This document shows, in pieces, positions 23,807 to 32,312 of a stretch of DNA of 64,000 bases. The stretch spans positions 33,422 to 97,421 of the forward strand of contig CAZLRV010000007.1 in assembly GCA_964562175.1 (NCBI GenBank). Reading direction: 5' to 3'. This stretch comes from CAZCJU01 sp964562175. GTDB taxonomy: Bacteria; Bacillota; Clostridia; Oscillospirales; CAG-272. A program made the position numbers and the translations under genes. Positions within the stretch are counted from its first letter, which is position 1, and each line of letters starts with the position of its first letter. Under the pieces are notes generated by a model, which searched no databases, was not told the origin of the DNA, and saw only the letters and a program-made list of their open reading frames with translations.

Positions 23807-24655
23807 ATGCCAATGAGACGGGACGGAAAAAGAATCAAGAACGCAGATCCGATGTATACGGTAGCGGCTTATGTAATGGACAAACGAGTAGATGCAATGA
23901 ATTACATAACGGTGGATATACCCGTTGAGCCTATGCAGAACTATATAAACGCCAAGCGAAAGGACGATATCATAATATCGCACATGGCGCTTATCATTTG
24001 TGCATATCTCCGCACCTCTACCGAGTTCCCCGCTTTGAACAGATTCGTCGTAAACAAAAAGATATATACCAGAAACGAGTTTTGTGTCGGAATGGTCGTG
24101 CTTAAGCCGGGAGATACGGAGGGCCACGGCACGATGTCAAAGGTATATTTCGAGCCGACGGATACGATATTCGATGTTCAGAGAAAAATAGACGAATATA
24201 TTGAAAAGAACCGTGCCGCAGGTTCAACAAACTCGACCGATAATATGATAAAAACACTGCTGAAAATACCCGGTCTGTGCAACTTCGGTGTCGGATTTTT
24301 CAAGTTTTTAGATAAGCACGGACTCATGCCGAAATCCGTTATCGATCTCAGTCCCTTTCATGCTACCTTCTCGATAACCAATTTGGCAAGCATAAGAACA
24401 AATCATATTTATCACCACATATACGAATTCGGCACGACGAGCTTATTTATCTCCATGGGCAACATGAGATATGTTCCGAAGCTCCACCACGGCGAGATAA
24501 TGCTTGAAAAATGTCTGCCTCTCGGTATAGTTATGGATGAAAGAATATGCTCAGGCTCGTATTTTGCCGCCGTTTTCAAGAAACTAAGCTCCTATTTGAA
24601 GGACCCGACCTTGCTTGAGGTACCGCCGGAAAAAATACTGCATGACGAGGTATAA
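23807..24655 (+). CDS. E2 acyltransferase-like protein with altered active site
   Basis: About 282 residues, homologous to the catalytic domain of 2-oxo acid dehydrogenase E2 and chloramphenicol acetyltransferase, without any lipoyl or peripheral-subunit domain. FHATFSITNLASI and TTSLFISMGNMR match the conserved core strands. The region that should read D-H-R-x-x-D-G reads MDERICSG: the catalytic His is Glu and the Asp is Ser. It is therefore probably not a normal acetyltransferase. An AAAGGAAG ribosome site supports the ATG at 23807 (or 23813); an earlier ATG lacks one. It is followed after one base by the FNT gene, suggesting a joint role. Confidence 0.75.
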   Translation: MPMRRDGKRIKNADPMYTVAAYVMDKRVDAMNYITVDIPVEPMQNYINAKRKDDIIISHMALIICAYLRTSTEFPALNRFVVNKKIYTRNEFCVGMVVLKPGDTEGHGTMSKVYFEPTDTIFDVQRKIDEYIEKNRAAGSTNSTDNMIKTLLKIPGLCNFGVGFFKFLDKHGLMPKSVIDLSPFHATFSITNLASIRTNHIYHHIYEFGTTSLFISMGNMRYVPKLHHGEIMLEKCLPLGIVMDERICSGSYFAAVFKKLSSYLKDPTLLEVPPEKILHDEV

Positions 24656-24656
24656 A

Positions 24657-25286
24657 ATGAAAGCTTTAAAGGATCTTCTATATGCCGTTTTGGCAGGTGT
24701 GTTTATAAGCATCGGCGGCTGTGTGTTTCTCAGCTGCGAAAACAAGGTCGTGGGCGCACTGCTATTTACGATAGGTCTGTTTGTTATCGTCACAAACGGC
24801 TTTAATCTGTTCACCGGCAAGGTCTGCTACGTTTTCGATAATCCCGTATCATACATATTCACCTGTGCGTTGATATGGCTCGGAAATCTTATCGGTACAT
24901 TTGCCGCCGCCGAAGCTCTTTTGCTCACACGCATCGGCAATGTTATAAGCGAGAAAGCGAAAACGATATGTAACGCAAAGACCGATGACGGTTATTTGAG
25001 TCTGTTTATTCTCGGTTTTTTCTGCAATATACTGATATATGTTGCCGTTGACGGCTACAAGAACAACAAAAGCGACCTCGGCAAATATCTGTCGCTGTTT
25101 TTCGGAGTTTCCGTATTTATATTATGCTCCTTTGAGCATTGCGTTGCGGATATGTTCTATTTCACCGTGGCGCGTGCATGGGATGTGGATTCTCTGCTCG
25201 CACTGCTTGTGATAACGCTCGGCAACATACTCGGCGGTATATTCATTCCTCTTTGCAAAAAATTGCACGATACAAAAAGTAAATAA
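24657..25286 (+). CDS. Formate/nitrite transporter (FNT) family channel
   Basis: A 209-residue integral membrane protein with six predicted helices (about 5-25, 32-55, 64-88, 108-128, 133-160 and 172-192). The FNT landmarks are NGFNLFTGK in the first half and FEHCVADMFY in the second, where the central His of the FNT pore motif is kept. FNT channels move small monovalent anions such as formate, nitrite or hydrosulfide; which one applies cannot be decided here. The start ATG is one base past the preceding stop, with GAGG inside that gene, so the two are translated together. Confidence 0.88.
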   Translation: MKALKDLLYAVLAGVFISIGGCVFLSCENKVVGALLFTIGLFVIVTNGFNLFTGKVCYVFDNPVSYIFTCALIWLGNLIGTFAAAEALLLTRIGNVISEKAKTICNAKTDDGYLSLFILGFFCNILIYVAVDGYKNNKSDLGKYLSLFFGVSVFILCSFEHCVADMFYFTVARAWDVDSLLALLVITLGNILGGIFIPLCKKLHDTKSK

Positions 25287-25293
25287 AGGTCTC

Positions 25294-25320
25294 GCCCGTT
25301 TACGTAAAACGCAAACGGGC
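25294..25320. terminator. Terminator between the FNT gene and the polysaccharide operon
   Basis: GCCCGTTT (25294-25301) pairs with AAACGGGC (25313-25320). It lies between two converging units and probably ends both, including the very long leftward polysaccharide transcript. Confidence 0.75.
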
Positions 25321-25326
25321 AATTCT

Positions 25327-26322
25327 TTAATCAAAATAATACTCTTTGTACCATTCGGCAAACCTTGCAAGTCCGACACGCAAAGGCGTTGAGGGCTTAA
25401 AACCGAAATCACGCTCAAGCTCGGAGGTGTCGGCATACGTTTGGTATACATCACCGGGTTGCATCGGCAAAAGCTCCTTTTCGGCAGGGGCTTTTATTAT
25501 TCCCTCTTTCATCAAGCATTCCTCAAGAATACTTACGAAATTCATCAGATCCTCCGGGCTGTTGTTTCCTATGTTATAGACCTTATATCTTACCCCGTCC
25601 TCTGTCACATCGGGTACTTTGCCCATAACATTCACTATTCCGGTAACTATATCATCGATATATGTAAAATCTCGCTTCATGTCGCCGTAGTTGAATATCT
25701 GAATTTTCTCACCCTTGACAAGCTTATTTGTGAAGCCGAAATATGCCATGTCGGGTCTGCCATACGGTCCGTACACCGTGAAAAATCTTAAGCCGGTGCA
25801 TGGAATACCGTAAAGCTTTGAATAAGCGTGAGCCATAAGCTCGTTGGATTTTTTCGTTGCGGCGTAAAGGCTGACCGGATTATCGACCTTATCCTCCGTC
25901 GAATACGGAACTTTTTTATTCGTACCGTAAACGGATGAAGATGAAGCATATACCAAATGCCCGACGGGATAATGGCGGCAAGCCTCAAGAATATTAAAAA
26001 AACCGATAATATTAGAGCTGATGTACGCCTGCGGATTCGTTATAGAATATCTGACACCTGCCTGTGCCGCCAAATTGACAACGACATCAAAGCCGCCCTC
26101 TTGCTCAAATACGCCGTCAAGCTCGGCTTTATTTGATATATCGAGCTTAATAAACTCAAATTTTTCATATTTCTCCAAGGTCTTGAGTCTGGCATATTTC
26201 AAATTAACGTCATAATAGTCGTTCAAATTGTCAACTCCGATAACACACTGCCCGTCATCAAGAAGGCGTCGGCAAAGGTACGAGCCTATAAACCCCGCCG
26301 CACCTGTTACAAGTATCTTCAT
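25327..26322 (-). CDS. UDP-glucuronate 4-epimerase-like (CapI type)
   Basis: Extended short-chain dehydrogenase of 331 residues that likely interconverts UDP-glucuronate and UDP-galacturonate. It shows the NAD loop GAAGFIG at residue 7, the CapI hallmark DNLNDYYDVNLKYARL, a YASSSSVYG strand, and the catalytic Y-x-x-x-K as YAATKKSNE. An AAGGAGG ribosome site precedes the ATG. It is the last gene of the leftward polysaccharide operon and supplies a uronic acid donor. A GalE-type role is possible but less likely given the hallmark. Confidence 0.88.
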   Translation of the reverse strand: MKILVTGAAGFIGSYLCRRLLDDGQCVIGVDNLNDYYDVNLKYARLKTLEKYEKFEFIKLDISNKAELDGVFEQEGGFDVVVNLAAQAGVRYSITNPQAYISSNIIGFFNILEACRHYPVGHLVYASSSSVYGTNKKVPYSTEDKVDNPVSLYAATKKSNELMAHAYSKLYGIPCTGLRFFTVYGPYGRPDMAYFGFTNKLVKGEKIQIFNYGDMKRDFTYIDDIVTGIVNVMGKVPDVTEDGVRYKVYNIGNNSPEDLMNFVSILEECLMKEGIIKAPAEKELLPMQPGDVYQTYADTSELERDFGFKPSTPLRVGLARFAEWYKEYYFD

Positions 26323-26389
26323 ATTTGCCTCCTTATATTTAATTTGTGTACTTAAAGCACTGCTTTTGAATATCTCATTTGTTTGTCGG

Positions 26390-27340
26390 TCATATATATT
26401 TTTTCAGCTTCATAAACAGCTTTGGCGAAATTTTGTATATCAGCACGTAGATCCTCGAACGCATTGGAAAATGCTTATTTGTTCTGTTCCTTTTGGATAT
26501 ATCAAATATCAGCTCATCAAGCACACCGTTATAGCGTACCGAAAGCTTTGCGGCGTTTCTTACCGTGTAATTAAACCATATTCTTGCAAGCTTCGCCTCG
26601 CCTATTTGCCCTAAAAATTCCGCTCTTTCGGCAAATGCCAAAAATCTGTCTCTCTCCCTCAATGGGTCTTTACTGTGCATGATACTGTCCGGCCTTTGAT
26701 AATATGCATACATAACACTGTCCGAGATCACGACCTTATTTGCCTCATACAGCATTTTATGTGCCACAGCCTCATCCTCACGGACTCTTCCCACGGGAAA
26801 CGGAAAACTTGCGGCTATCCCGCGTTTTATTAGCTTAGCATATGCTTCAACAAAAGCACATTTTGTCGGTTTGAAATTGCACAGCTTCAAGCAAGCTTCA
26901 TATCCACTAAGCACCTCTACGGTCTCGCCACAACTTCTCGAAAACTCCGCATCGTCACCGTGCGTAATTACATATCTACATATACTTATATCGGCATTAT
27001 ATTCCTTTACCGCTTGATATAAACATTCAATGTAGTCGGATGAAATATAGTCATCGGAATCGACAAATGCTATCCACTCACCGCATGAATGCTCAACACC
27101 CGTGTTTCTTGCCGAAGAAAGTCCGCCGTTTTCTTTATGTATTACAAGTACCCTGCTGTCTGCTTTTGCGTACTCATCACACATTTCCCCGCAGTTATCG
27201 GGTGAGCCGTCATCGACAAGTATGATTTCAATGTTTTCGTATGTTTGGGCTATGACGCTGTCAACGCACCTTTTCAGATATTTTTCTACCTTATATACCG
27301 GGATTATTACCGAAATGAGCGATTCTTCTTTGTTTTTCAT
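26390..27340 (-). CDS. Glycosyltransferase family 2, paralogue A
   Basis: A 316-residue GT-A enzyme adding one sugar to the lipid-linked repeat. The motifs are VSVIIPVYKVEKYLKRCVDS, VDDGSPDNCG and the metal-binding DSDDYIS. The C-terminal half determines acceptor and donor and differs from the two neighbours. It lies 6 bases from the next gene and is homologous to it and to the third copy, so a triplication is evident. No membrane segment is seen. Confidence 0.88.
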   Translation of the reverse strand: MKNKEESLISVIIPVYKVEKYLKRCVDSVIAQTYENIEIILVDDGSPDNCGEMCDEYAKADSRVLVIHKENGGLSSARNTGVEHSCGEWIAFVDSDDYISSDYIECLYQAVKEYNADISICRYVITHGDDAEFSRSCGETVEVLSGYEACLKLCNFKPTKCAFVEAYAKLIKRGIAASFPFPVGRVREDEAVAHKMLYEANKVVISDSVMYAYYQRPDSIMHSKDPLRERDRFLAFAERAEFLGQIGEAKLARIWFNYTVRNAAKLSVRYNGVLDELIFDISKRNRTNKHFPMRSRIYVLIYKISPKLFMKLKKYI

Positions 27341-27346
27341 TGCGAC

Positions 27347-28297
27347 CTATTGTATGACCTTCTTTATTCTTCTAAACAATTTAGGCGATATCTTATATGA
27401 GATAACATATATCCTCGCACGTGATGAGAAATATTTGCTCCGCCATTTTTTCTTTGCGGTATCGTATATCAACTCATCCGAGCGTCCCGAGCATCTTATC
27501 GAATCATTTATCAAATATCTGATAAGACGTTTATACGATATACGTGCAAGCTTAACCTCACCTCTGCTTTCAAAAAACTCATTACGTTCCGTCATCGTTT
27601 TGTACAGATCCGTTTTGAAATATTTACCGGAGGTATTTAAATAGCTTGTCGGGTTATTATAGTAAGCGTAGATTTTTTTGTCCGAGCAGACGACCCTTTG
27701 AACTTGATAATATATCTTGTACATAAGCGCCTCATCCTCATGCCGTTGCCCTACGGGAAATGGGTGTTCGAGAGCCGTTCGACGTTTGAAGAGCTTTGCA
27801 ACCGGTGTGACAAATTGCATAAACAATGAAGTATCGAGCATTTTCACACATGCCTCTTTTCCGTCAAGCATCTTCACGTTTGTCTCTTTGTCAAATGTGA
27901 AATCGTAGCTATTCTCCGAGGTCTTTTTAAAATCAGCTATAGCAACATCTGCATCGTTGTCGGAAAGCAATGAATACAGATACTCAACATAATCAGGTGA
28001 TATATAATCGTCCGAATCGACAAATGTCACATACTCGCCATGCGACCTCTCCACGCCGATATTGCGTGCCGCCGATACACCGCCGTTTTCTTTATGTATT
28101 ACAACTACCCTGCTGTCCGCTCTTGCGTACTCATCACACATTTCCCCGCAGTTATCGGGTGAGCCGTCATCGACAAGAATAATCTCAATATTTTCGTATG
28201 TTTGAGCTAAGACGCTGTCAACACATCTTTTCAGGTACTTCTCTACCTTATATACGGGTATTATTACCGAAATGAGCGGTTCTTCTTTGCTTTTCAT
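27347..28297 (-). CDS. Glycosyltransferase family 2, paralogue B
   Basis: 316 residues. The first 95 or so are almost identical to paralogue C, including a run of 197 identical base pairs (27999-28195). The C-terminal 200 residues align only moderately. DDGSPDN and DSDDYISPD are intact. The contrast between the halves suggests recent exchange of the catalytic half with specificity kept in the C-terminal half. Confidence 0.88.
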   Translation of the reverse strand: MKSKEEPLISVIIPVYKVEKYLKRCVDSVLAQTYENIEIILVDDGSPDNCGEMCDEYARADSRVVVIHKENGGVSAARNIGVERSHGEYVTFVDSDDYISPDYVEYLYSLLSDNDADVAIADFKKTSENSYDFTFDKETNVKMLDGKEACVKMLDTSLFMQFVTPVAKLFKRRTALEHPFPVGQRHEDEALMYKIYYQVQRVVCSDKKIYAYYNNPTSYLNTSGKYFKTDLYKTMTERNEFFESRGEVKLARISYKRLIRYLINDSIRCSGRSDELIYDTAKKKWRSKYFSSRARIYVISYKISPKLFRRIKKVIQ

Positions 28298-28306
28298 GTT
28301 GACCTA

Positions 28307-29254
28307 TTATATAACTTTCTTTATTTTCCCAAACAATTTCGGTGATATCTTATATGAGATAACATATATCCTTGCACATGACGGAAAATACTTGCTATGC
28401 CATTTTTTCTTTGCGATATCATACAGCAACTCATCACTTCTTCGTTTATAATTCAAAGAATCATTGGCAAGATATCTTATCAATATTTTATAAGCTCTTC
28501 TGCTCAGTTTTTTCTCGTTATTAGCGGCAAAAAACTCTGCTCGCTCATACATAACCGAAAACCAGTCTTTTTTAAATTCGCCGCCTCTTGTATTCATATA
28601 GCTACTCAAGTTGTCGTAATATGCGTACAGCACTTTGTCGGAATAAGCGACCCGACACGCAGAATAATAGATTTTGTACAAAGTAGCCTCATCCTCATAG
28701 CGTCGTCCCACCGGAAAAGGATATTTATGTATAATTTTGCGTTTGAACAGCTTTACCCACGGCGTGACAAATTGCATAAACCGCATACCGTCAAGAAGCT
28801 TTTCGCACGCCTCCTTACCATTGATTATTTTTACGTTGTTCTCACTATCGGAGGCAAAATCACAGCTGTCATCTGAGGTCTTGTTAAAACCCGCTATTGC
28901 AACATCGGCATCGTTGTCGAAAAGCAGCGAATACAGATACTCAACATAATCGGGCGATATATAATCGTCCGAATCGACAAATGTCACATACTCGCCATGC
29001 GACCTCTCCACGCCGATATTGCGTGCCGCCGATACACCGCCGTTTTCTTTATGTATTACAACTACCCTGCTGTCCGCTCTTGCGTACTCATCACACATTT
29101 CCCCGCAGTTATCGGGTGAGCCGTCATCGACAAGAATAATCTCAATATTTTCATATGTTTGAGCTAAGACACTGTCAACACATCTTTTCAGGTAATTCTC
29201 TACCTTATATACGGGAATAATTACAGATACCAACGGGAACTTTTCTTTTTCCAT
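28307..29254 (-). CDS. Glycosyltransferase family 2, paralogue C
   Basis: 315 residues, with the same domain order as B and the duplicate of its 197-bp tract at 28956-29152. The C-terminal half has its own acceptor region, including PFPVGRRYEDEATLYKIYY, a conserved bend found in all three copies. All catalytic acids are present. It is 6 bases from the next gene upstream in transcription. Confidence 0.88.
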   Translation of the reverse strand: MEKEKFPLVSVIIPVYKVENYLKRCVDSVLAQTYENIEIILVDDGSPDNCGEMCDEYARADSRVVVIHKENGGVSAARNIGVERSHGEYVTFVDSDDYISPDYVEYLYSLLFDNDADVAIAGFNKTSDDSCDFASDSENNVKIINGKEACEKLLDGMRFMQFVTPWVKLFKRKIIHKYPFPVGRRYEDEATLYKIYYSACRVAYSDKVLYAYYDNLSSYMNTRGGEFKKDWFSVMYERAEFFAANNEKKLSRRAYKILIRYLANDSLNYKRRSDELLYDIAKKKWHSKYFPSCARIYVISYKISPKLFGKIKKVI

Positions 29255-29260
29255 TTTATT

Positions 29261-30136
29261 TTACCTATCATGAAATTTATCCGAAAGCTTGTTTTTTACA
29301 TACAAGACGCCGCTTATGAGGGTATATATGGGTTTGCTTTGAATAAGCTTAGCCGACGCTCTCTTGTTTTTGCACATAAGTCGTGCCGCCTTTGCCTGAC
29401 ACACGTACAGACCGTACCGCGTTTTATTGGTTGAGAAATGCAAGATATTACACTGCGTAAACTCATCGACATCAAGTCTGCCGGATACCATATTCGCCTT
29501 GACCTTTTTTGCCGACGGATACGCCATGCATTTACCGTATCTCGGCTTTATCGCACATTTAAATCCGTTTATCTCCATTCCCAAAATCAAAACGGGATCG
29601 TCACGCAATCTGCCATTCAAGAAAACAAGCTTTTGCTCTTCCTTGTTTTCCTCCAAATAGTCGCAGATCTCCATACAATCGTCATACATTTTCGCACATT
29701 TTTCGCCGTTTCTGATGAACATATATCCGGGATTGAATATCGGTATCTTATCCACCGGATATTTTTCTTTTATCTTGTCGGAATACCAAACGCCGAGCCG
29801 ACCGTCATTCCAGCCGAATGCGGTAAAATCGTCCTCGCCCGATAGCATATCCCAAAACTCGGATATATTTCTGTATACCAAGCAATCGGGTTCGATAAAA
29901 ATGTTTTCATCATATGGGCAATCGACAAGAAGCCTGAGCTTGTCTCTATAACCCGAAAACGTATTCGCCAGCACGACCACATCGTCAAATTCTCTTGTGT
30001 ATTCGTTTTCCCTATCGCAAAGTATTGCCATTCTCTCATCGGGATTTCGCAGCTTAAACGAGTACAGCAAATTAAGTGCCATTTTGTAATACTTGACATC
30101 CCCGACCGCAAGAGTGACGAAGCCGCGTTTAATCAT
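29261..30136 (-). CDS. GT8-like nucleotide-diphospho-sugar transferase
   Basis: 291 residues. The N-terminus (FVTLAVGDVKYYKMALNLLYSF) resembles GT8/glycogenin-like enzymes that scan along a helix, and FIEPDCLVY stands where the D-x-D metal motif is expected, in a variant form (E-P-D). A basic C-terminal tail with PIYTLISGVLYVKNKL may be membrane-associating. It overlaps the ATPase gene by 8 bases, so expression is coupled. The assignment to GT8 is by pattern only; the sugar is unknown. Confidence 0.6.
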   Translation of the reverse strand: MIKRGFVTLAVGDVKYYKMALNLLYSFKLRNPDERMAILCDRENEYTREFDDVVVLANTFSGYRDKLRLLVDCPYDENIFIEPDCLVYRNISEFWDMLSGEDDFTAFGWNDGRLGVWYSDKIKEKYPVDKIPIFNPGYMFIRNGEKCAKMYDDCMEICDYLEENKEEQKLVFLNGRLRDDPVLILGMEINGFKCAIKPRYGKCMAYPSAKKVKANMVSGRLDVDEFTQCNILHFSTNKTRYGLYVCQAKAARLMCKNKRASAKLIQSKPIYTLISGVLYVKNKLSDKFHDR

Positions 30137-31403
30137 TGCCCTGCCTCAAACACGGCAACACCGCATATCCCCAGTTGCTGAACCAATGGTTAAGATGCTT
30201 TGAATTGTCCCCATGCTCAACCGAAAACCTCATACACGTTGCTCTGTCATGGAAGAGTATATTGCCGCTGTTATCCTCATCGTAAAGTATGAAATCCACC
30301 GTATATTTGCCTGGAACGAGGAAAGAAGTATCAAACGTCAAATACGCTTCGTTTTCGCCGCACTTATGCTCAAGCTCCCCCGCAAATGTAACTCCCACGT
30401 CATCCGTTTGAAGCGTGTTGACTATCGCCTTAAGCATTACACGTTCTGTGCTGTCCTCGCTCGTCCAATTCATCCTCAGCTTCATTACCTCGCCGTACTC
30501 GAAAACATTTACTTCTTTTCCGAGCATTTCGACGCTTTTAATCAAATGCCGGCAACTGCATTTTCTATGACGCTTGAAACTTGATACATCGAAAAATGTT
30601 CTGTCATCAAGTGCGTTGTTTGCCATATAAACACGTATCGCATTATCAACGTCACCGTCGTATATAAGCTTGCCGTGCGACAGCACTATGCATCTTTGAC
30701 AAAGATTTTTTATAGTACTCATGTTATGACTGACATACAGTATCGTCCGTCCGCCCTCCTCGGAGAGCTGTTTCATACGGTTTATGCATTTATTTTGGAA
30801 ATTTACGTCACCTACGGCAAGCACCTCGTCCATTATCATTATCTCGCTGTTAAGGTGCGAAGCGACCGAAAATGCCAGCTTGACGAACATACCGCTTGAA
30901 TAACGCTTAACGGGCGTATCTATAAACTGTCCGACCTCCGAAAACTCCACGATCTCGTCAAAGCGCTCCGTGATTTCCGCCTTAGTCATACCGAGTATGG
31001 CACCGTTGAGATAAACATTTTCACGTCCCGTAAGCTCATGGTGAAATCCCGTTCCGACCTCAAGCATACTCGTTATTCTGCCATTCATGTATATGGCACC
31101 CTCTGTAGGTGTCGTAACACGCGATATCAGCTTCAAAAGTGTGGATTTTCCCGCACCGTTGTGACCGATAATACCGAGTGCCTCACCTTTTTTTACCTCA
31201 AAGGAAACACCGTCAAGTGCCATGAATTTTTCATTTTTGGCATACACCTTTTGACCTATTTTGAGGTTAGGGTCTTCTTTATGTCTGACTCTTGCATACC
31301 AGCTTTGCAGATCTCCCTTAAGCGTGGCGCCGCCTATGGCACCCAAGCGGTATTGCTTTTTTACGTTTTCAACCTTTAAACTTAACTCATTCATTACACT
31401 CAC
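30129..31403 (-). CDS. Polysaccharide ABC exporter ATPase (Wzt/TagH type)
   Basis: 424 residues. The ATPase part (about 1-245) has Walker A GHNGAGKSTLL, signature YSSGMFVKLAF, and Walker B IMIMDEVLAVGD. After it comes a beta-rich domain of about 150 residues like the Wzt C-terminal domain that reads a terminal modification of the polymer. Such a domain is expected when chain ends are capped before export. It pairs with the permease gene 9 bases upstream. It moves finished lipid-linked polymer across the membrane. Confidence 0.92.
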   Translation of the reverse strand: MSVMNELSLKVENVKKQYRLGAIGGATLKGDLQSWYARVRHKEDPNLKIGQKVYAKNEKFMALDGVSFEVKKGEALGIIGHNGAGKSTLLKLISRVTTPTEGAIYMNGRITSMLEVGTGFHHELTGRENVYLNGAILGMTKAEITERFDEIVEFSEVGQFIDTPVKRYSSGMFVKLAFSVASHLNSEIMIMDEVLAVGDVNFQNKCINRMKQLSEEGGRTILYVSHNMSTIKNLCQRCIVLSHGKLIYDGDVDNAIRVYMANNALDDRTFFDVSSFKRHRKCSCRHLIKSVEMLGKEVNVFEYGEVMKLRMNWTSEDSTERVMLKAIVNTLQTDDVGVTFAGELEHKCGENEAYLTFDTSFLVPGKYTVDFILYDEDNSGNILFHDRATCMRFSVEHGDNSKHLNHWFSNWGYAVLPCLRQGND

Positions 31404-31412
31404 CTCTGCCGA

Positions 31413-32282
31413 TCAAACGGTATCCATAAATGTTTTTTCCGTTTTCGAGAACAGAATAACTCCGAAAAACAGAAAAACAAGGGTGGTGATCCAGCTTATT
31501 CCGTAATACATCCAATCTATTTTTCCACAGCCGATATATGCGTATCTGAAAATATTGATAATAGGGGTCACGGGATTGAGCATATAAATACCATACAGCG
31601 TGGCGTTGTCCATGATAGCGGATCTTGAAAACATATCATATGCAACGGGTGAGCAATACGACCACAGAGAAACACCGAAGCCCACAAGCATTACAAGGTC
31701 CCTGTATTTCGTTGTAAGCGAGGAAATTATCGTACCGATGCCGAGACCGAGCAATGCCATTTGTATAAGCAAGATCGGTGTCATCAGAATAAACCAATTC
31801 GGATGGACATTTTCCCCGGTAAATACGAAAAATACCAAAGCACATACCAAAAATACGAATTGTATAAAAAATGATATAAATTGTGACAGTGTCGATGCTA
31901 TCGGCATTACAAGGCGAGGGAAATATACCTTGCCCATAATTCCGGAATTTGAGGTAAATGTGCTTGCCGAATTATTCAAGCAACCCGAAAAGAGATGCCA
32001 CATTATGTTACCGGAAAGATAAAATACGAAATTAGGTATTCCGTTTGCTCCGAGTCCGGCAATATCGCCGAAGAACAGCGAATACACCACCGTCGACATG
32101 AACGGCTGTATTATCGCCCAAGCCGGTCCCAATATCGTTTGCTTGTACGCCGCAACGAATGTTCTGCGAACAAACAGCATTATCAAGTCTTTATACTTCC
32201 ACAGTCCCTTGATATCAACATCGAACCATCCGGTCGAAGGCTTTATCGTCACATCCCAATTTTTTACTTCGTTCTTTTGCAT
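31413..32282 (-). CDS. Polysaccharide ABC exporter permease (Wzm/TagG type)
   Basis: 289 residues with six membrane helices (from about residue 35) and the ABC-2 exporter pattern FVRRTFVAAYKQTILGPAWAIIQPFM near the start, a segment typical of Wzm and TagG. It forms the exporter with the adjacent ATPase. Its presence next to a polymerase-like gene in the same operon is unusual for a pure ABC-dependent pathway. Confidence 0.92.
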   Translation of the reverse strand: MQKNEVKNWDVTIKPSTGWFDVDIKGLWKYKDLIMLFVRRTFVAAYKQTILGPAWAIIQPFMSTVVYSLFFGDIAGLGANGIPNFVFYLSGNIMWHLFSGCLNNSASTFTSNSGIMGKVYFPRLVMPIASTLSQFISFFIQFVFLVCALVFFVFTGENVHPNWFILMTPILLIQMALLGLGIGTIISSLTTKYRDLVMLVGFGVSLWSYCSPVAYDMFSRSAIMDNATLYGIYMLNPVTPIINIFRYAYIGCGKIDWMYYGISWITTLVFLFFGVILFSKTEKTFMDTV

Positions 32283-32312
32283 TTACTCTCCGTTAAATGA
32301 TATTTCTTATTT

